Source: Celoporthe dispersa (lineage: Eukaryota > Ascomycota > Sordariomycetes > Diaporthales > Cryphonectriaceae). Taken from it: a stretch of DNA of 64,000 nucleotides. Position 1 is the first letter of the stretch. Each line of letters opens with the position of its first letter. The notes below the pieces were generated by a model that worked only from the letters and a program-made list of their open reading frames with translations, ran no database searches and had not been told where the DNA came from. The position numbers and the translations under genes are program-made. Positions 36,530-47,965 of this stretch are shown piece after piece. The stretch lies in the NCBI GenBank assembly GCA_016584495.1, contig WAID01000002.1, positions 1,922,001-1,986,000 of the forward strand, given 5' to 3'.

Positions 36530-38356
36530 ATGGAGTATGACATTCTCAGCTACGGACACTTGGGACAAGGCTTGCTGGATGCCATCCAGTGGGCACATCA
36601 CAATTCGACTATCATTGTCATCTTTGGTCTTCTGCTTTTATATTTTCTGCGAATTTGCAGAAGTTCCGCCCCCGCGGTCAAAGACCCGATCGTGGGACAT
36701 AGATCCTTCTTCGAGCCAGCATTCCTGGTCAGACTGCGCTTTATACATGGAAGCATGCCGATCATCAACGAAGGCTGCCTAAAGGTAACCGCCATTGCCC
36801 TTGGCGTCAATCCCACCAACAATCCCAAGGTCTAAGTAGGAAGCTGATGGACGAGTAGTTTAAGAATTCCATGTTCAAAGTACGAAGGAATGACGCCGAC
36901 ATCCTCATCATCTCTCATCAGAACGTGGGTATTCTTCGCAACGTATCTGAGGAATGGATCAGCTCTATCGAGGCACATATCAGGAACCTCCTGGGGCGTT
37001 GGTCTACGACAAATTTGATGCTGGAGGGGAACTTGCACACACGGACATTGCAGCAAAGACTTACGCCATACTTGGCCTTGTTGTTGCCAGCTCTGAAGAG
37101 CGAACTGGATTTCGCACTGAAGGCCGAACTGCCAGAATTTCATGGTACGTGTAGCAGAACAATGTGGGAGGTGGACTTCTTCTCCGAGCTGACTTCCTTG
37201 TACTCTGGCCGTATCAGACGAATGGGTAAGCATGTCCCTATCAGACAGCATTCTGAGGATTATTGCCCGCGTCTCTGCTCGTATATTCGTCGGGCCAGGA
37301 GTGTGCCGCGACGAGAAGTGGATAGATGCAACGATCCATTGCACGGAAAATGTCTCCATGACGGTCATGACGCTGCGCTTGTTTCCGTCATACGTACATC
37401 TACTGTTGGTACCTCTGCTGCCATCTTACTGGCGGCTTCACGAGAACCTGTCCACGGCGAACCGCATCATTGGCAATATGGTGAAAGATAGGCGGAGGAT
37501 GGGGAGTTGACGAGAAAGCCGACGACTTTCTTCAATGGATGATGGATGAAGCGAATGGCGATGAGGGCAAACCGAACAAGCTTGCTCATCGGCAGCTCAT
37601 TCTCAGTCTAGCATCGATTTACACCACGGGGATGGCGGTGGTACATGTCATGTATGATTTATGTGCACATCCCGAGTACCTCGCCCCGATCAGGGAGGAG
37701 CTGGTCTCCGTGTTGCGCGAAGATGGAGGCTGGCAGAAGACGACGCTGCTCAAGCTTCGAAAGCTGGACAGCTTCTTCAAGGAGTCGCAGAGGTTCAACC
37801 CACCCAGTCAGCGTGAGTTCGACGCCCCCCGCCCCCCCGGGCAATCGTCCATGCATGCTTGTTGTGCAAGTATCTCATCGTCGCGTACAGTGGCTTTCAA
37901 CCGGGTTGTAATGAACTTGCCGCTCGAACTACGGGACGGCACGGTTCTGCCCGTGGGCACGCACTTTGCTGTTGCATCGCATGCAGTCCTGCACGACCCC
38001 GAGTTTCTTCCAGGCAGTGGCGACCCTTCTGAACTCGACGGATTTCATTACTATAGGCTGCGCGAAGATCCGGAGAATCACAACAAGTATCAATTCGCCA
38101 CGACGGAGAATAGCAGCCTACATTTCGGGCATGGCAAGTACGCATGTCCAGGCCGGTTCTTGGCCAGCAACGAGATGAAGCTAATATTAGCCCACTTGAT
38201 CCTTCGATACGACTTGGAATACCCTGGGGGTGTGGCAGACCGCGCAGTCTGAGCGCGGATGAGAATCTCTTCCCTGACCCCAATGCGAGGGTGCTAATGC
38301 GGCGGCGCCAGCATATCGAGGACGGTATGGCACATCTGTATGGCCTCCCAGTCTAA
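36530..38356 (+). pseudogene. cytochrome P450 (CYP503-like, ent-kaurene-oxidase type), frame-broken
   Basis: Membrane-anchored monooxygenase. An N-terminal anchor (TIIVIFGLLLLYFL) is followed by VGHRSFFEPAFL, an intron (about 36796-36870), FKNSMFKVRR, HTRTLQQRLTPYL, ARVSARIFVGPGVCRDEKW, the I-helix segment (IYTTGMAVVHVMYDL), the KESQR (ExxR) and the heme loop FGHGKYACPGRFLA. The family resembles the gibberellin P450-4/CYP503 group. The frame changes at the four-G run 37501-37504, between the RIIGNMVKDRRR region and DEKADDFLQW. It changes again at the five-G run 38226-38230 near the C-terminus. Both could be homopolymer miscalls. The intron near 37191-37239 has no ideal donor. First gene of the co-directional diterpenoid set. 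Confidence 0.75.
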
Positions 38357-38720
38357 ACGAGAGTGGTAGGATGGCATGAGGCTGATCGGAGAGCTTGATT
38401 AAGCTGGCCGACGTAGTCTCATCTGTATCCAAAAGCGGTTTCTCCGACCTTGCATATCTGGCATGTGTATCTAACACAGAGGCATCCCAGGAAGTCCAGT
38501 AGCGAAAGCACAAAACTCTCCGGGAATTCACACTTGAGATCTGGGTCCGGTCAACGATATTGCTTCTGCATTCGGGAGGCCACCTCCGAACAGGAGCTGG
38601 CGTGCCCTGGCCTCATCCTTGACCCCCGCGTGAACATCTGATACTTTAACCCCTCCCGATGCGTGAAGCCTCCTATTTCTCAGCGACGGCTAAGAATCCA
38701 GCCTCGCGGCCATCTCCAAC

Positions 38721-40848
38721 ATGAAGCTCAACTGTTTCCGGCTAGTTGCAATAGGTTTCTGTCTCTTCTCTGTGCCTTGTAGGACTGAGGGTGCAGAGCA
38801 AAACCTTTCGCCCCCGAAAGCGATCAATGCCCTCTTTCTGGTGTCAATTTCAATTATTTGCTTTCACCAATATCAGGGCTTGTACAAGTCGACCCCGCCC
38901 AGAATTTCGGCCCCGAATGCTCTGTAGCTGGAACCAAAGTAGCGGGTCCGGACAACAAGCTGGATATTTTCACAGTTGATTGCAACACAGCTGCGTCCTT
39001 TGCTGAGGAGTTCCACAGGTCTTTCGTGAGAGGCTCCGAGTACTATCCCGCGCCTCATAGCTCGGGAACAGTGACCCCTTCGGCAGCACGCCCCAGCCAG
39101 TACTATGATGAGCGATGGCGGGCTTCGCGGGCATGCACCATGGCGCGATTTGTGATGGAACCCACGGGAGCTGTGATAGACCCCCTGGACTTAAGATTTC
39201 AGGACTCGGTGAGAAAGAATTGGTCAGTATCTGATGCTCCTATATCCGGTCGTGCTTACAATCTGTGCGTTACATCTGGTCACTATCTAGAAACTTAGGC
39301 TGACAGACTTCATTCTCGCAGGTCGAAGGGCTGTTGGCTCGAACCACATTGTGTGCTACAACCTCGCGATACCGAGCAGGTCCGAAGGATCGTCAAGATC
39401 ATCAACCGTACATCGACCAAATTTGCCATCCGTAGTGGTGGACACAACCCGAATCCGGGATGGTCTAGTATTGGGGACAACGGGGTCTTGGTTGACCTAT
39501 CTCTGTTGAACAATGTTCGAGTGAGTTCGGACGCGGAGTCGATCATTTCAGGTACCGGAAACAGGTGGGTTCAGGTGTATCAGAAGCTCGAGGGTACCAA
39601 CAGGACGGTGCTGGGCGGCCGCATGCCCGAGGTTGGTGTGGGTGGCCTGGTGCTCGGCTGTGGTAATCCAAACTTCTCGAGCGCTTTCGGGCTTGTCTGT
39701 GACCTGATCAGGCGCTTCGAGGTGGTACTAGGCAACGGGACGGTCGTGCTGGCCAGCAGAGACACACACCCGGACCTCTTTTGGGCTCTCAAAGGAGGGG
39801 GTCCGAATTTTGGTAGGAACAGATCAACCACCATGCAGACGGTCAGTGAGGGAAAGGCTGATGGTATACTCTAGGCATAGTCACGGAGGTTGAGCTAGAG
39901 ACCGTGCCCATGGGTGATATCTGGTACGAGGCACGTATCTATGCGCCGAGCGAGAGCCAACGCCTTCTCAGGGCGGTGCGCGAATTCCAGGTGGCTGCAG
40001 AGGATGACGACAGAGCTTCGCTGCCGCTGAGCTTCTCCAACGACGGGACCTTTGTGGCTTTCGTTTACGGGGAGCCCGTCGAGTATCCGTCTGTGTTCAG
40101 TATGTTCTACGATATCCCGTTCATGCGCCAGTTCATCAAGCCCACCATCGGAACACAATATACACTGACGGCTGCATTCGACAAGGTCCTAGGAGAAAGG
40201 ATCCCACTCAAGTATGTCACCATTACTTCTCGAAAGTTTCAGTGCTAGGGCTCACTGCGCTGACTTGGTCGCACAGGAAAGACATTGTTGCCGTCTCAAC
40301 TCGGCAGGATCTGTCCCTGTACGAGGAGGCCTTTGACAGCTGGCTGAACATCTCCCGAGAAATGCGGTCCAGGTTTGAGTGCTCCATGACCTTTGGCATA
40401 CAGACCTTGACCACCAAAGCTATGCACAAGACGGTGGAAAGGGGTAACCCTTTGAATCTGGTACCAGAAAGTCAACAGTGTGAGCGATGCATACCTGTTG
40501 TGGATATTCGAGAATACTGACCTGAGAACGCGGTATTGCTTTTCACCAGGGTTCACATCCGTCATACAATGGCATGATGACGAGTTCGACGACCTTGCAC
40601 ACCACGCAGTCCTGGCGAGCGGTGGAGCAGTGCGGGAAATTGCTGAAAGGAAGGGGCTTCTGCTTGACTTCCGCTTCATGAACGACGCGACCTAGAATCA
40701 GGACCCTATCGCGAGCTATGGTCGCGAGAATGTGGAGAAATTACGGGACATTAGCAAGCGGTACGATCCTGATCAGGTATTCCAAAAGCTGCAAGGGGCA
40801 GGCTTCCTCCTCCAGAAAGTTTACAGTGAGGAAGGAACACAACCATAG
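38721..40848 (+). pseudogene. secreted FAD-linked oxidase (berberine-bridge type) with an in-frame TAG
   Basis: Flavin oxidase of the BBE/FAD-binding PCMH group, common in fungal metabolite clusters. A signal peptide (MKLNCFRLVAIGFCLFSVPC) leads into an unusually long N-terminal part (38858-39230). After an intron ending near 39320 come HCVLQPRDTEQVRRIV, the flavin segment FAIRSGGHNPNPGW, GGLVLGCGNPNFSSAFG and FWALKGGGPNFG. Introns then remove about 39813-39873, 40213-40275 and 40480-40551. The last exon reads LLLDFRFMNDAT, then TAG (40693-40695), then the expected IASYGRENVEKLRDISKRYD in the same frame to a stop at 40848. The family normally has an aromatic residue where the stop lies. The stop removes the C-terminal BBE segment. 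Lies between the two P450 genes. Confidence 0.72.
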
Positions 40849-41932
40849 TATGGTAACAAGGACTCGTGTCGCGACACGCATCAGTGCCTGAACTTGCCAG
40901 TGGCTTCCCGAAGGATTCTCACCGTCTCCGTTGCTCTCTTGCATGTGCATATCTGAGTAGCCCATCCATCTTGTCCATAGACTGTCTGGTCGTGCTAGTC
41001 GGAGCCGTCGCTGATCCAGACTTGTTGATCAAGTCTCAACGCAGCCATCGCTGCTAACGCAAAGCTGGTGACGTTGTCCCCCCCCCTCCCCCTCACCAAC
41101 AAAGAACCCTTGGGAAGAAGAAAAACCGACTACATCAATTCAAGCTGTATCAAAGTATGTTGTCAAAGCATTGGGTTATATTCTTGGTACTGGCCTTTCG
41201 CGTATCACTCGCATCAATTGTACGAAGAGAACGTTCGAACTCTATGCCTAAGTAGCGAGAATGGAGCAAGCACAATTCACCTAACAACCTTGGGCATGAA
41301 GCTTGCCTACAGATGCAAGAAAGAGGTTAAAAATAAAATAAAAAAGAACTCATGCTGCCGTCAAGGCTCCAAATTCAAGTGTGATAAAGTCAACGGATAG
41401 TCTTAGGCACTAGGCAGATGGAGGAAAGGGAAACTTTGAGACCATAGAAGGTGTCCAATGAATGCGGCTCAACTATAGGAGATATCGAACCGCGAGTGCA
41501 CTCTGTGCCATGCCTGTTGGCTGTCCAAAATACAGTGGCACACCCTCATCCACGAGTTGGGGAGTGTTTATATAAAGGAGGAGGGGGTGGAGCGGAAAAA
41601 TGATTGCCGTAAAGTATATAAGAAAGCTTGACTCATGAGCATCACTGTTTCTCAATTCATAAGGTTGCCCAACTCACTCATGTGAGGAGGGTGTTTTTGG
41701 ATTTCAAATGCAGAGGGCAACACTTAAAATTCCCGTTGCAGACCATCGCTCGACCCTTTTAACTACTACCACTACTTTCTAATTTGAATAAATGTCTTTT
41801 AGAACATATCCGAGAGAAGAATATCATATTATTATATAAGCGAGCTATTATTTATCACCTTTGATCTTGTCCATCTTCAGCACTTTCTTTTTATGTACTG
41901 CAACTAACGTCCGGCTGCACTTGGCATCGAAA
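40849..41932. other. intergenic, P450-2 promoter
   Basis: About 1.1 kb between co-directional genes. It contains a C-rich run near 41080-41096 and an AT-rich segment before the next start. No exon recognised. Confidence 0.4.
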
Positions 41933-43662
41933 ATGGCCTCTATTACGCAGTGGCTTACCTCTACAAAACTGCTTCAGTTCACCCTACTGATCGGGTTCTC
42001 GAGCCTCACTGACGTATGGATCACAGCAAAATTCTTTGTACACCTTCGCAAGCATGACGGGCCCAAGATTCCTCGGGTGGGTCAAGATCCACGAATATCA
42101 GGACTTGCGGCAGCTAGGGCAGACTTCATGAAGAACAGCAAAGGCTTGACGGAGGAAGGCTACGATAGATATAAGGAGTCGATGTACTGGATACAGACAG
42201 GTGACATGGAGCGCCTCATCCTATCCAGAAAATACATAAAGGATCTGAAAAAGCTAGACAGCAGTTTTCTCGACGCAAGCCAGGCTGTCGTGGAGAGAAA
42301 TCTTGGCTGGTACAGCGGCTTAGACATCATCCTCAAGAGCAAAGCCCATATCCAGGTCTGCCAATCTCAGCTCACCCATCACTTTGGTAAGCCCCAAACC
42401 CACCAGAATTGATCCTCTGACGTACCTTTATGACAATGAGGAACAGACCGCGTGTTTGGAGACCTGGCATCTAGGCTCCCTGGCGTCTTCAGAGATGAAC
42501 TGGGCGTATGCTATCAGGATCAAGGTCTGTTAGATGATGCGCGCTGTTGGCGAAAGTGGAATCTGCTGCTGACCAGAGTCTTAGCATACCACTATTTAAA
42601 TGCGAGGGAGAAACTTCTTCACATCGTCACCCGGAGTCTTTCAAAAGCGCTTGTTGGCGAGCCACTGTGTCGCGACGAGACATGGCTGCAGACCTGTGTT
42701 GAAGTTACCCTCAACCGGCTGAAGTTGTGCCGCAGGTTGCAGGAATCACCCGCCTTCGTGCGGCCCTTCGTCTGTCGCTTTATCAGGCAAGGGAACGAGC
42801 GCAAGCAAGCTTTCAAATCATTGGAGGGCCTGCTTTTGGGGGTGGTCAGCGCACGGGCGAGGGGTCATGAGAAGTTGGACCTTCTGCAGTGGCTGATGGA
42901 ATCTTTTGAGGGGGGCAAGCCCAGCTTGTCACACCTGGCCAACCAGATATCGGTCTTGACCGGTGCTTCAACCAACTCTACGGCAGACTCAATGGTCTGG
43001 GCCCTTCTCAACCTATTGGAACATCTACTGTATCAGCAAGTACTCCGCCAGGAGATTCATGAGGCACTAGCCCAAACGGCGGCTAGAGTTGGACCGCGAT
43101 CCAGGATATGAGAAAGCTTGATAGCTTCATCAAGGAGACGCAAAGGTTGCATCATCCCATCATATGTCCGTTCCGACGTCCTTGCCCCATTCATCTCGCT
43201 CTCATGTGGTGGCTAATGATGCTTTATACAGTCAACTTCAATCGGAAGGTGTGCCGCCCTATCACGCTCTCAGATGGTGTGGTGGTCACTTCAGGCACCC
43301 TAATTTCGGTTCCTGCCTACTGGGTTGCTCATGATCCTGAAATATTTGAGGATGCTGAGGAGTTCCGCCTCTGGCGATGGCTGGATATGCGTGAAGACGC
43401 CGAGAGGCGGGGTGAGAATGCCACTTCGTTTCTTGCTAGCAGCACGAGTGCAAATAATCTGTTCTGGGGGTACGGCCGGGGCGCTTGTCCCGGCCGCTTC
43501 ATTGCAGCTGCTGAGATCAAGCTGGTTGTGGCATGCTTGCTGTGGCATTTCGACATTCCCTTCCCACATGGCCAAGACAAGATGCCGGGCGCCGTCTTTG
43601 TCGACGAGCGTGTGGCGGCGCCTCCGGGACAGGCGATAGGCTTCCAGGCTCGCAGAATGTGA
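41933..43662 (+). pseudogene. second cytochrome P450 (CYP503-like), frame-broken
   Basis: Paralogous in type to the P450 at 36530. An N-terminal anchor region precedes KIPRVGQDPRISGLAAARADF, YKESMYWIQTGDMERLILS and the SSFLDASQAVVERNLGWYSG segment, which is typical of this P450 clade. After an intron ending near 42446 the frame runs through KLLHIVTRSLSKALVGEPLC and an I-helix-like ISVLTGASTNSTADSMV. Between about 43088 and 43105 one base appears lost, and the frame moves to KLDSFIKETQR (ExxR) and the heme loop FWGYGRGACPGRFIAAAEIK. The segment 42520-42600 reads poorly and may hide an intron or damage. The product would oxidise a diterpene intermediate if the gene were whole. The start ATG at 41933 has an A at -3. 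Confidence 0.75.
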
Positions 43663-44289
43663 GGGGGTTTGCAGACAGGATCCATTGCCACAGAATGCAT
43701 GCAATTGGTTTAGTCGCCAATGCCAAGAACAAGGTAAGCAATCGGATTGTTGGTCAGCAAATATCTTAAGAAGGTAGCATGCCCGCGCGTTCTGCATCCT
43801 GTAGGCTATCGGAGGTCTCAAAACAGTGGTCCGATGCACAGTACATTTATTAGTTGCCATGCATGCAGAGGTGTTGCGACTGGGTGACTGTGCCTTCAGG
43901 CGGCTTGAGACGAGGCACGTCCGCTGGTCTGTCCTGGCTTCTAGAGTTGGTAGGCTGGTAGGGCACCAGGTACGATGGGCGTTAGCGCTGGTCTTATTGA
44001 GCGGTCCTAAATCTGGAACCTGTCGGCATGAGGAACATATCATGGCGATCAGGACATATCACGCTGACTGCTTTATCCTTCACTGGTTTCTTTGAGGCCC
44101 CGTGCGTTGAGGTTTCGCTTGCATTCTCAGCCCAAAGCACAGTACGCGGGGTACCTATGTAATGTGCCTGTATCGAATCTGAATATGAGACTCTAGGGAT
44201 CCGGTACCGTTCTGTTTTTAGGCACGGTGGAGAGGAAGGGTGATTAAGGCTGCTGCGCCTGATGTGACCCCCTCCTTCCCCGACTTGTT
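43663..44289. other. gap where the cyclase N-terminus is missing
   Basis: Fungal bifunctional cyclases begin with a ~100-residue part containing an SxYDTAW-like motif. No frame here encodes it, although the cyclase coding picks up at 44290. The sequence is stop-rich on the plus strand; the long minus-strand frame is the antisense of the P450 gene. Confidence 0.45.
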
Positions 44290-47240
44290 TTGGGGGCCAC
44301 CTGCTCGCCAAGCGATGGTATCTTGAACAAGGCGGCATCCCTCTTGTCCTTTAAGCGTCATCTCGCAGAGCCACTGCAGATTGGAGATGTCGACCCCGAG
44401 GCTCTCATAACGTGCATCAATAAGGCAACCTTGTCCCTCAGCACCCAGCTAGCAACATGGAATGTAGCGGCAACACAACATGTCGGTTTCGAAATCATCG
44501 TACCAACTTTGCTCCGATTGCTACAGCAGGAAGACTCTTCTCTCCTGTTCCGGTTCGACGGAGAGGATGATCTGATGAGGATGAACGCAGCCAAGCTGTC
44601 ACGGTTCAAACCCGAACTCCTCTACGAGCTCAGAACCTCAGCTCTCCATTCCTTGGAGGCTTTCGTTGGGAGGATCTCCTTCGATAAGGTCGCACACCAT
44701 GTGCTTCAGGGATCCATGATGGGCTCACCCTCGTCTACCGCAGCTTACTTGATGCATTCTTCATGCTGGGACGATAATTCCGAGGCCTATCTCAGACATG
44801 TTATCCAGTTTGGTGCCGGTCGAGGAAGCGGCGGTGTTCCCAGCGCGTATCCCTCGTCATATTTCGAATTCACCTAGGTGAGACAAGGCTTATGCTGCCG
44901 TCATCAGCTTTAGGTGTTCACGTTCTCTAACGGTATTGGTAGATTCTATCGACGCTTCTCCGCGGCGGGTTCTCGGCCTCCGAATTGTCATATGAGTCAA
45001 TGAACAGAATCAAGACGATTCTTAAAGATGCTTTCAAAGCTGAATACGGTACCATAGGATTTGGTCAGCTCCCTCTCTCCCTCCCTCCCCCCTTCTGGCC
45101 CAAAGGCCGGAAACTTGACCGACGGTGACACTGTCTTGGGAGGTGGCTAACTTAGTATGCAGCACGCCTTTTTGGAGCCGATGTCGATGATACGGCTAAA
45201 GGAACCATGTCTCTAAACATGCTTTGAGAACATGTCAGCCCGGGTAGCATGGTCAGGAAGTTCGAAACTGGCGACCACTTTCGCACGTACGCCCTGGAGA
45301 GGGACCCCAGCTTCGGTGCCAACTGCAACGCGCTTCTTGCATTGCTACATAGCCCCGACGCATCTCACTACTCATCTCAGATCCTGAAGGCCATCAGGTT
45401 TCTCTGCAACCACTGGTGGGGTGCCGATTGGCGTGTCAGAGACAAGTGGAACATGTGCCACCTCTACTCATCCATGCTTCTGGTTCAGGCCTTTGCGGAC
45501 CTGCTCATCTGGGTCGAGGACGGAAGGCTAGGAAGTGATTTTCTTGACCCCGAACTGAGGTCTAGATTCGCAGTCACGGTTTTTGAGGCCGGTTTACGAG
45601 CGCTGCTACAACAGGAGGAAAATGGTTCCTGGTCGGGATCAACAGAGCCCACCGCCTATGGCATTCTGATCCTGTGCGAGGTCCGTCGACTCGCCTCCTT
45701 TAAAGATCTGAGGGAGCAGCTGGATCACGCAATCGACTGCGGGATTACTTTCCTTGGAAACCGGGAGTCTGTGTCACTGGATTACGTTTGGATCGAGAAA
45801 GTTAGTTACTCCTTGCCGCTGATCACTGAGGCATACGTGCTTACAGCACTCAGGAAATCTTGCCTACGGGAGGACTCTGTGACCCTGGGTACCAGCATCG
45901 AGTCCAGGATGCCACAGGTGAAGATGGATCGATTCGTACAGCTTTTTCAGCAGACTCCTCTGTTTTCATCCGCGCCAGCCTGGGAGATCAGGGCATCTCT
46001 TCTCGAAGCAGCGCTCTTTGAACCTCTCTTGAGATCACATAGGCTCGACGTCTTCCCCAGGTAGGGAATGGAGAAGGACAAATACTTTGAGATCATCCCT
46101 TTCACCTGGACTGCGTGCAACAACCGCTCGCGAACCCTTGTCTCTGCATCATTCCTGTACGAGATGATGACGATATCGTTCCTGAACTACCAAGTAGACG
46201 AGTTCATGGAAGCCATCGCAGGCCCTGAATTTCGAGAAAACATATTCGAGCTTCGACAAGTTATCAAAAATGCATTGTCCGGACCGGTTAGTCCGATTGA
46301 CCCTGCCAACGTCGGTGGTGCGGTCGCCAATGACACAGAGTGGGTCCTGGCCGTCAAAGCCGACACCAACGAGGAGAGCATCGGCCATGGGTCGGGCCAC
46401 GACAGGAAAGACGTTTTCAGCCACCCTTTCATTAGATCGAATGGGCCGAGCACTACCTCGAATGCCATCATTGACATGCAACAGGCACCAGTGATCCTGA
46501 GGCCACTCCAGAAATTTGCTGCTCATCTGATGGGCCATCCGTCGGTCACGTCTGCCAGCAAATGGGACCGTGAGATGCTCAGGCGCGAAGTCCAAACCTT
46601 CCTGCTCGCACACGTCACACAGACCGAAGACAACCTACGATTTGGCCGGCAGCCATCTCACAACGATGGAAGAAGCCAGATCTTCCACTGTGCGCCTCAG
46701 GCTTTCTTCGACTGGACACGCACGACATCGTCCGATCACACCTCGTGTCCGTAATCTTTCGCGTTCGTGGTCTGCTTCCTGAGCGCCACCCTGGCCGGTG
46801 GTGCTGAGTGCTTCCCAACGGCGGGACAAAAATACCTCGCGGCAGCGACCTGCCGTCACCTCGCCATAATGTGTCGTATGTACAATGACTACGGATCGGT
46901 GATGCGGGACCGAGTCGAAGGGAACGTGAACTCAATCAACTTTCCCGAGTTCAACGAAGCCAACGGCAGGCTCGAAGAAAATTCCCTAGTCGGGGCAGCC
47001 ACCGAGAGGAAGAAGGAGACCCTGCTGCGCCTGGCCGAGTATGAGCGTGGTCGCCTGGATGCTGCTTTTGTACAGCTAGAAGAGGAGGGTCAAAGACAAC
47101 GTGGGTGTGGCGCGACTGTTAGGAACTTAGATGCAAGAAAGATGGCCATCTGGCGCATGTTCTGCGATGTCACAGACTTGTATGGTCATATCTATGTCGT
47201 TCGTGATATCGCGAGTCGAATGGTTAAATGGAGTGTCTAG
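44290..47240 (+). pseudogene. bifunctional class II/class I diterpene cyclase (CPS/KS-like), decayed
   Basis: Would convert geranylgeranyl diphosphate to a cyclic diterpene in two steps. The order matches fungal CPS/KS-type enzymes. SPSDGILNKAASLL comes first, then LHSLEAFVGRISFDKV, the GSMMGSPSSTAAYLM region, the class II acid motif DVDDTA (45180-45197) and HFRTYALERDPSFGANCN. FTWTACNN, the class I metal motif DEFME (46197-46211) and the second metal site NDYGSVMRDRVEGN (about 46884-46925) follow. All three active-site motifs survive. Four stops interrupt the frame: TAG 44875-44877 (at a position that is Trp in relatives), TGA 45225-45227, TAG 46062-46064 and TAA 46752-46754. The first ~100 residues are absent. 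Introns at about 44878-44942 and 45062-45162 remain GT-AG. Product (kaurene, phyllocladane, aphidicolane type) cannot be told from sequence. Confidence 0.85.
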
Positions 47241-47965
47241 ATGATCAAATAGACAGGGTCTACGGGCTCGGGGCTGTGGATCGAGTCTTGCCCAGGTGGT
47301 ATCAATACACAGCTCTCACGCGAACTCAAATCTGTCGCTAGATAAGTTCTGGGTATCACAGGGTTGGATGGGGAAATCCTCAATGGCACTTCGGCTTCAT
47401 CGCTACACTTCTAAAACCTCCTAGCCCGCGTAGCTAGACCGGTCATCTCAGCAGGTCGAGATTAACTAGCCCGGAGTTTGTCTTTTCCTATCCCGTCACG
47501 AGTTCAGCAGGTGCCTTATCATACGTGCACGCCACCACAGTACCTACCTACCTAGGTACCTCGGTGCTCTTGCACACAACCGGATAGGTATATTCTATTG
47601 GCCACTGACCGGAGAGATTTGAGTGCTACGTACCTATATACATCTGCAATGGGAGCCGGGGCCCTTGCCCACAAGAGGAAATTGTCTTCGTTTGCTTCCG
47701 AGGTCGAGCCAATGTGGGCTCCACTGTTCCGCAACAGGGCTCTGAAGCCTTGGTTTCCAGCTTGTAGAGAATAATAGTCTTTTCTTTGACAGCCCAATTT
47801 TAGGTCCCTCCGACTCGGGGATCTTGATTCTCGTGCCTTTTCTTCAAGCGCTCGTTTGCTCTTCGTGAAGTTGTCTTTTCTGAAGGCAGTCTCGGCTTAA
47901 TTACTGACACCTAATGCTCGAGCCCCGCATCTCTGAAAATATTAAGTATTAGCACTGGGTTCGAC
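47241..47965. promoter_or_regulatory. upstream region of the MFS exporter
   Basis: About 720 bp with no exon. It holds a short CCTA/GGTA repeat with internal palindromes at about 47541-47562 (CCTACCTACCTAGGTACC), a possible site or a simple repeat. Confidence 0.35.

Noticed and set aside
38858..39230. A separate gene in front of the FAD oxidase
   Set aside because: The frame joins the oxidase through a GT-AG intron (about 39222-39321) with correct phase, so it was kept as the oxidase's long N-terminal part.
43300..44043. 247-codon minus-strand frame
   Set aside because: Antisense to the P450 heme-binding exon; no domain, and the P450 match on the plus strand is clear.
44290..47240. Stop-codon readthrough or an altered genetic code in the cyclase
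   Set aside because: TAG, TGA and TAA all occur inside it, while intact neighbours use ordinary stops; loss of the N-terminus and damage in other cluster genes fit decay better.
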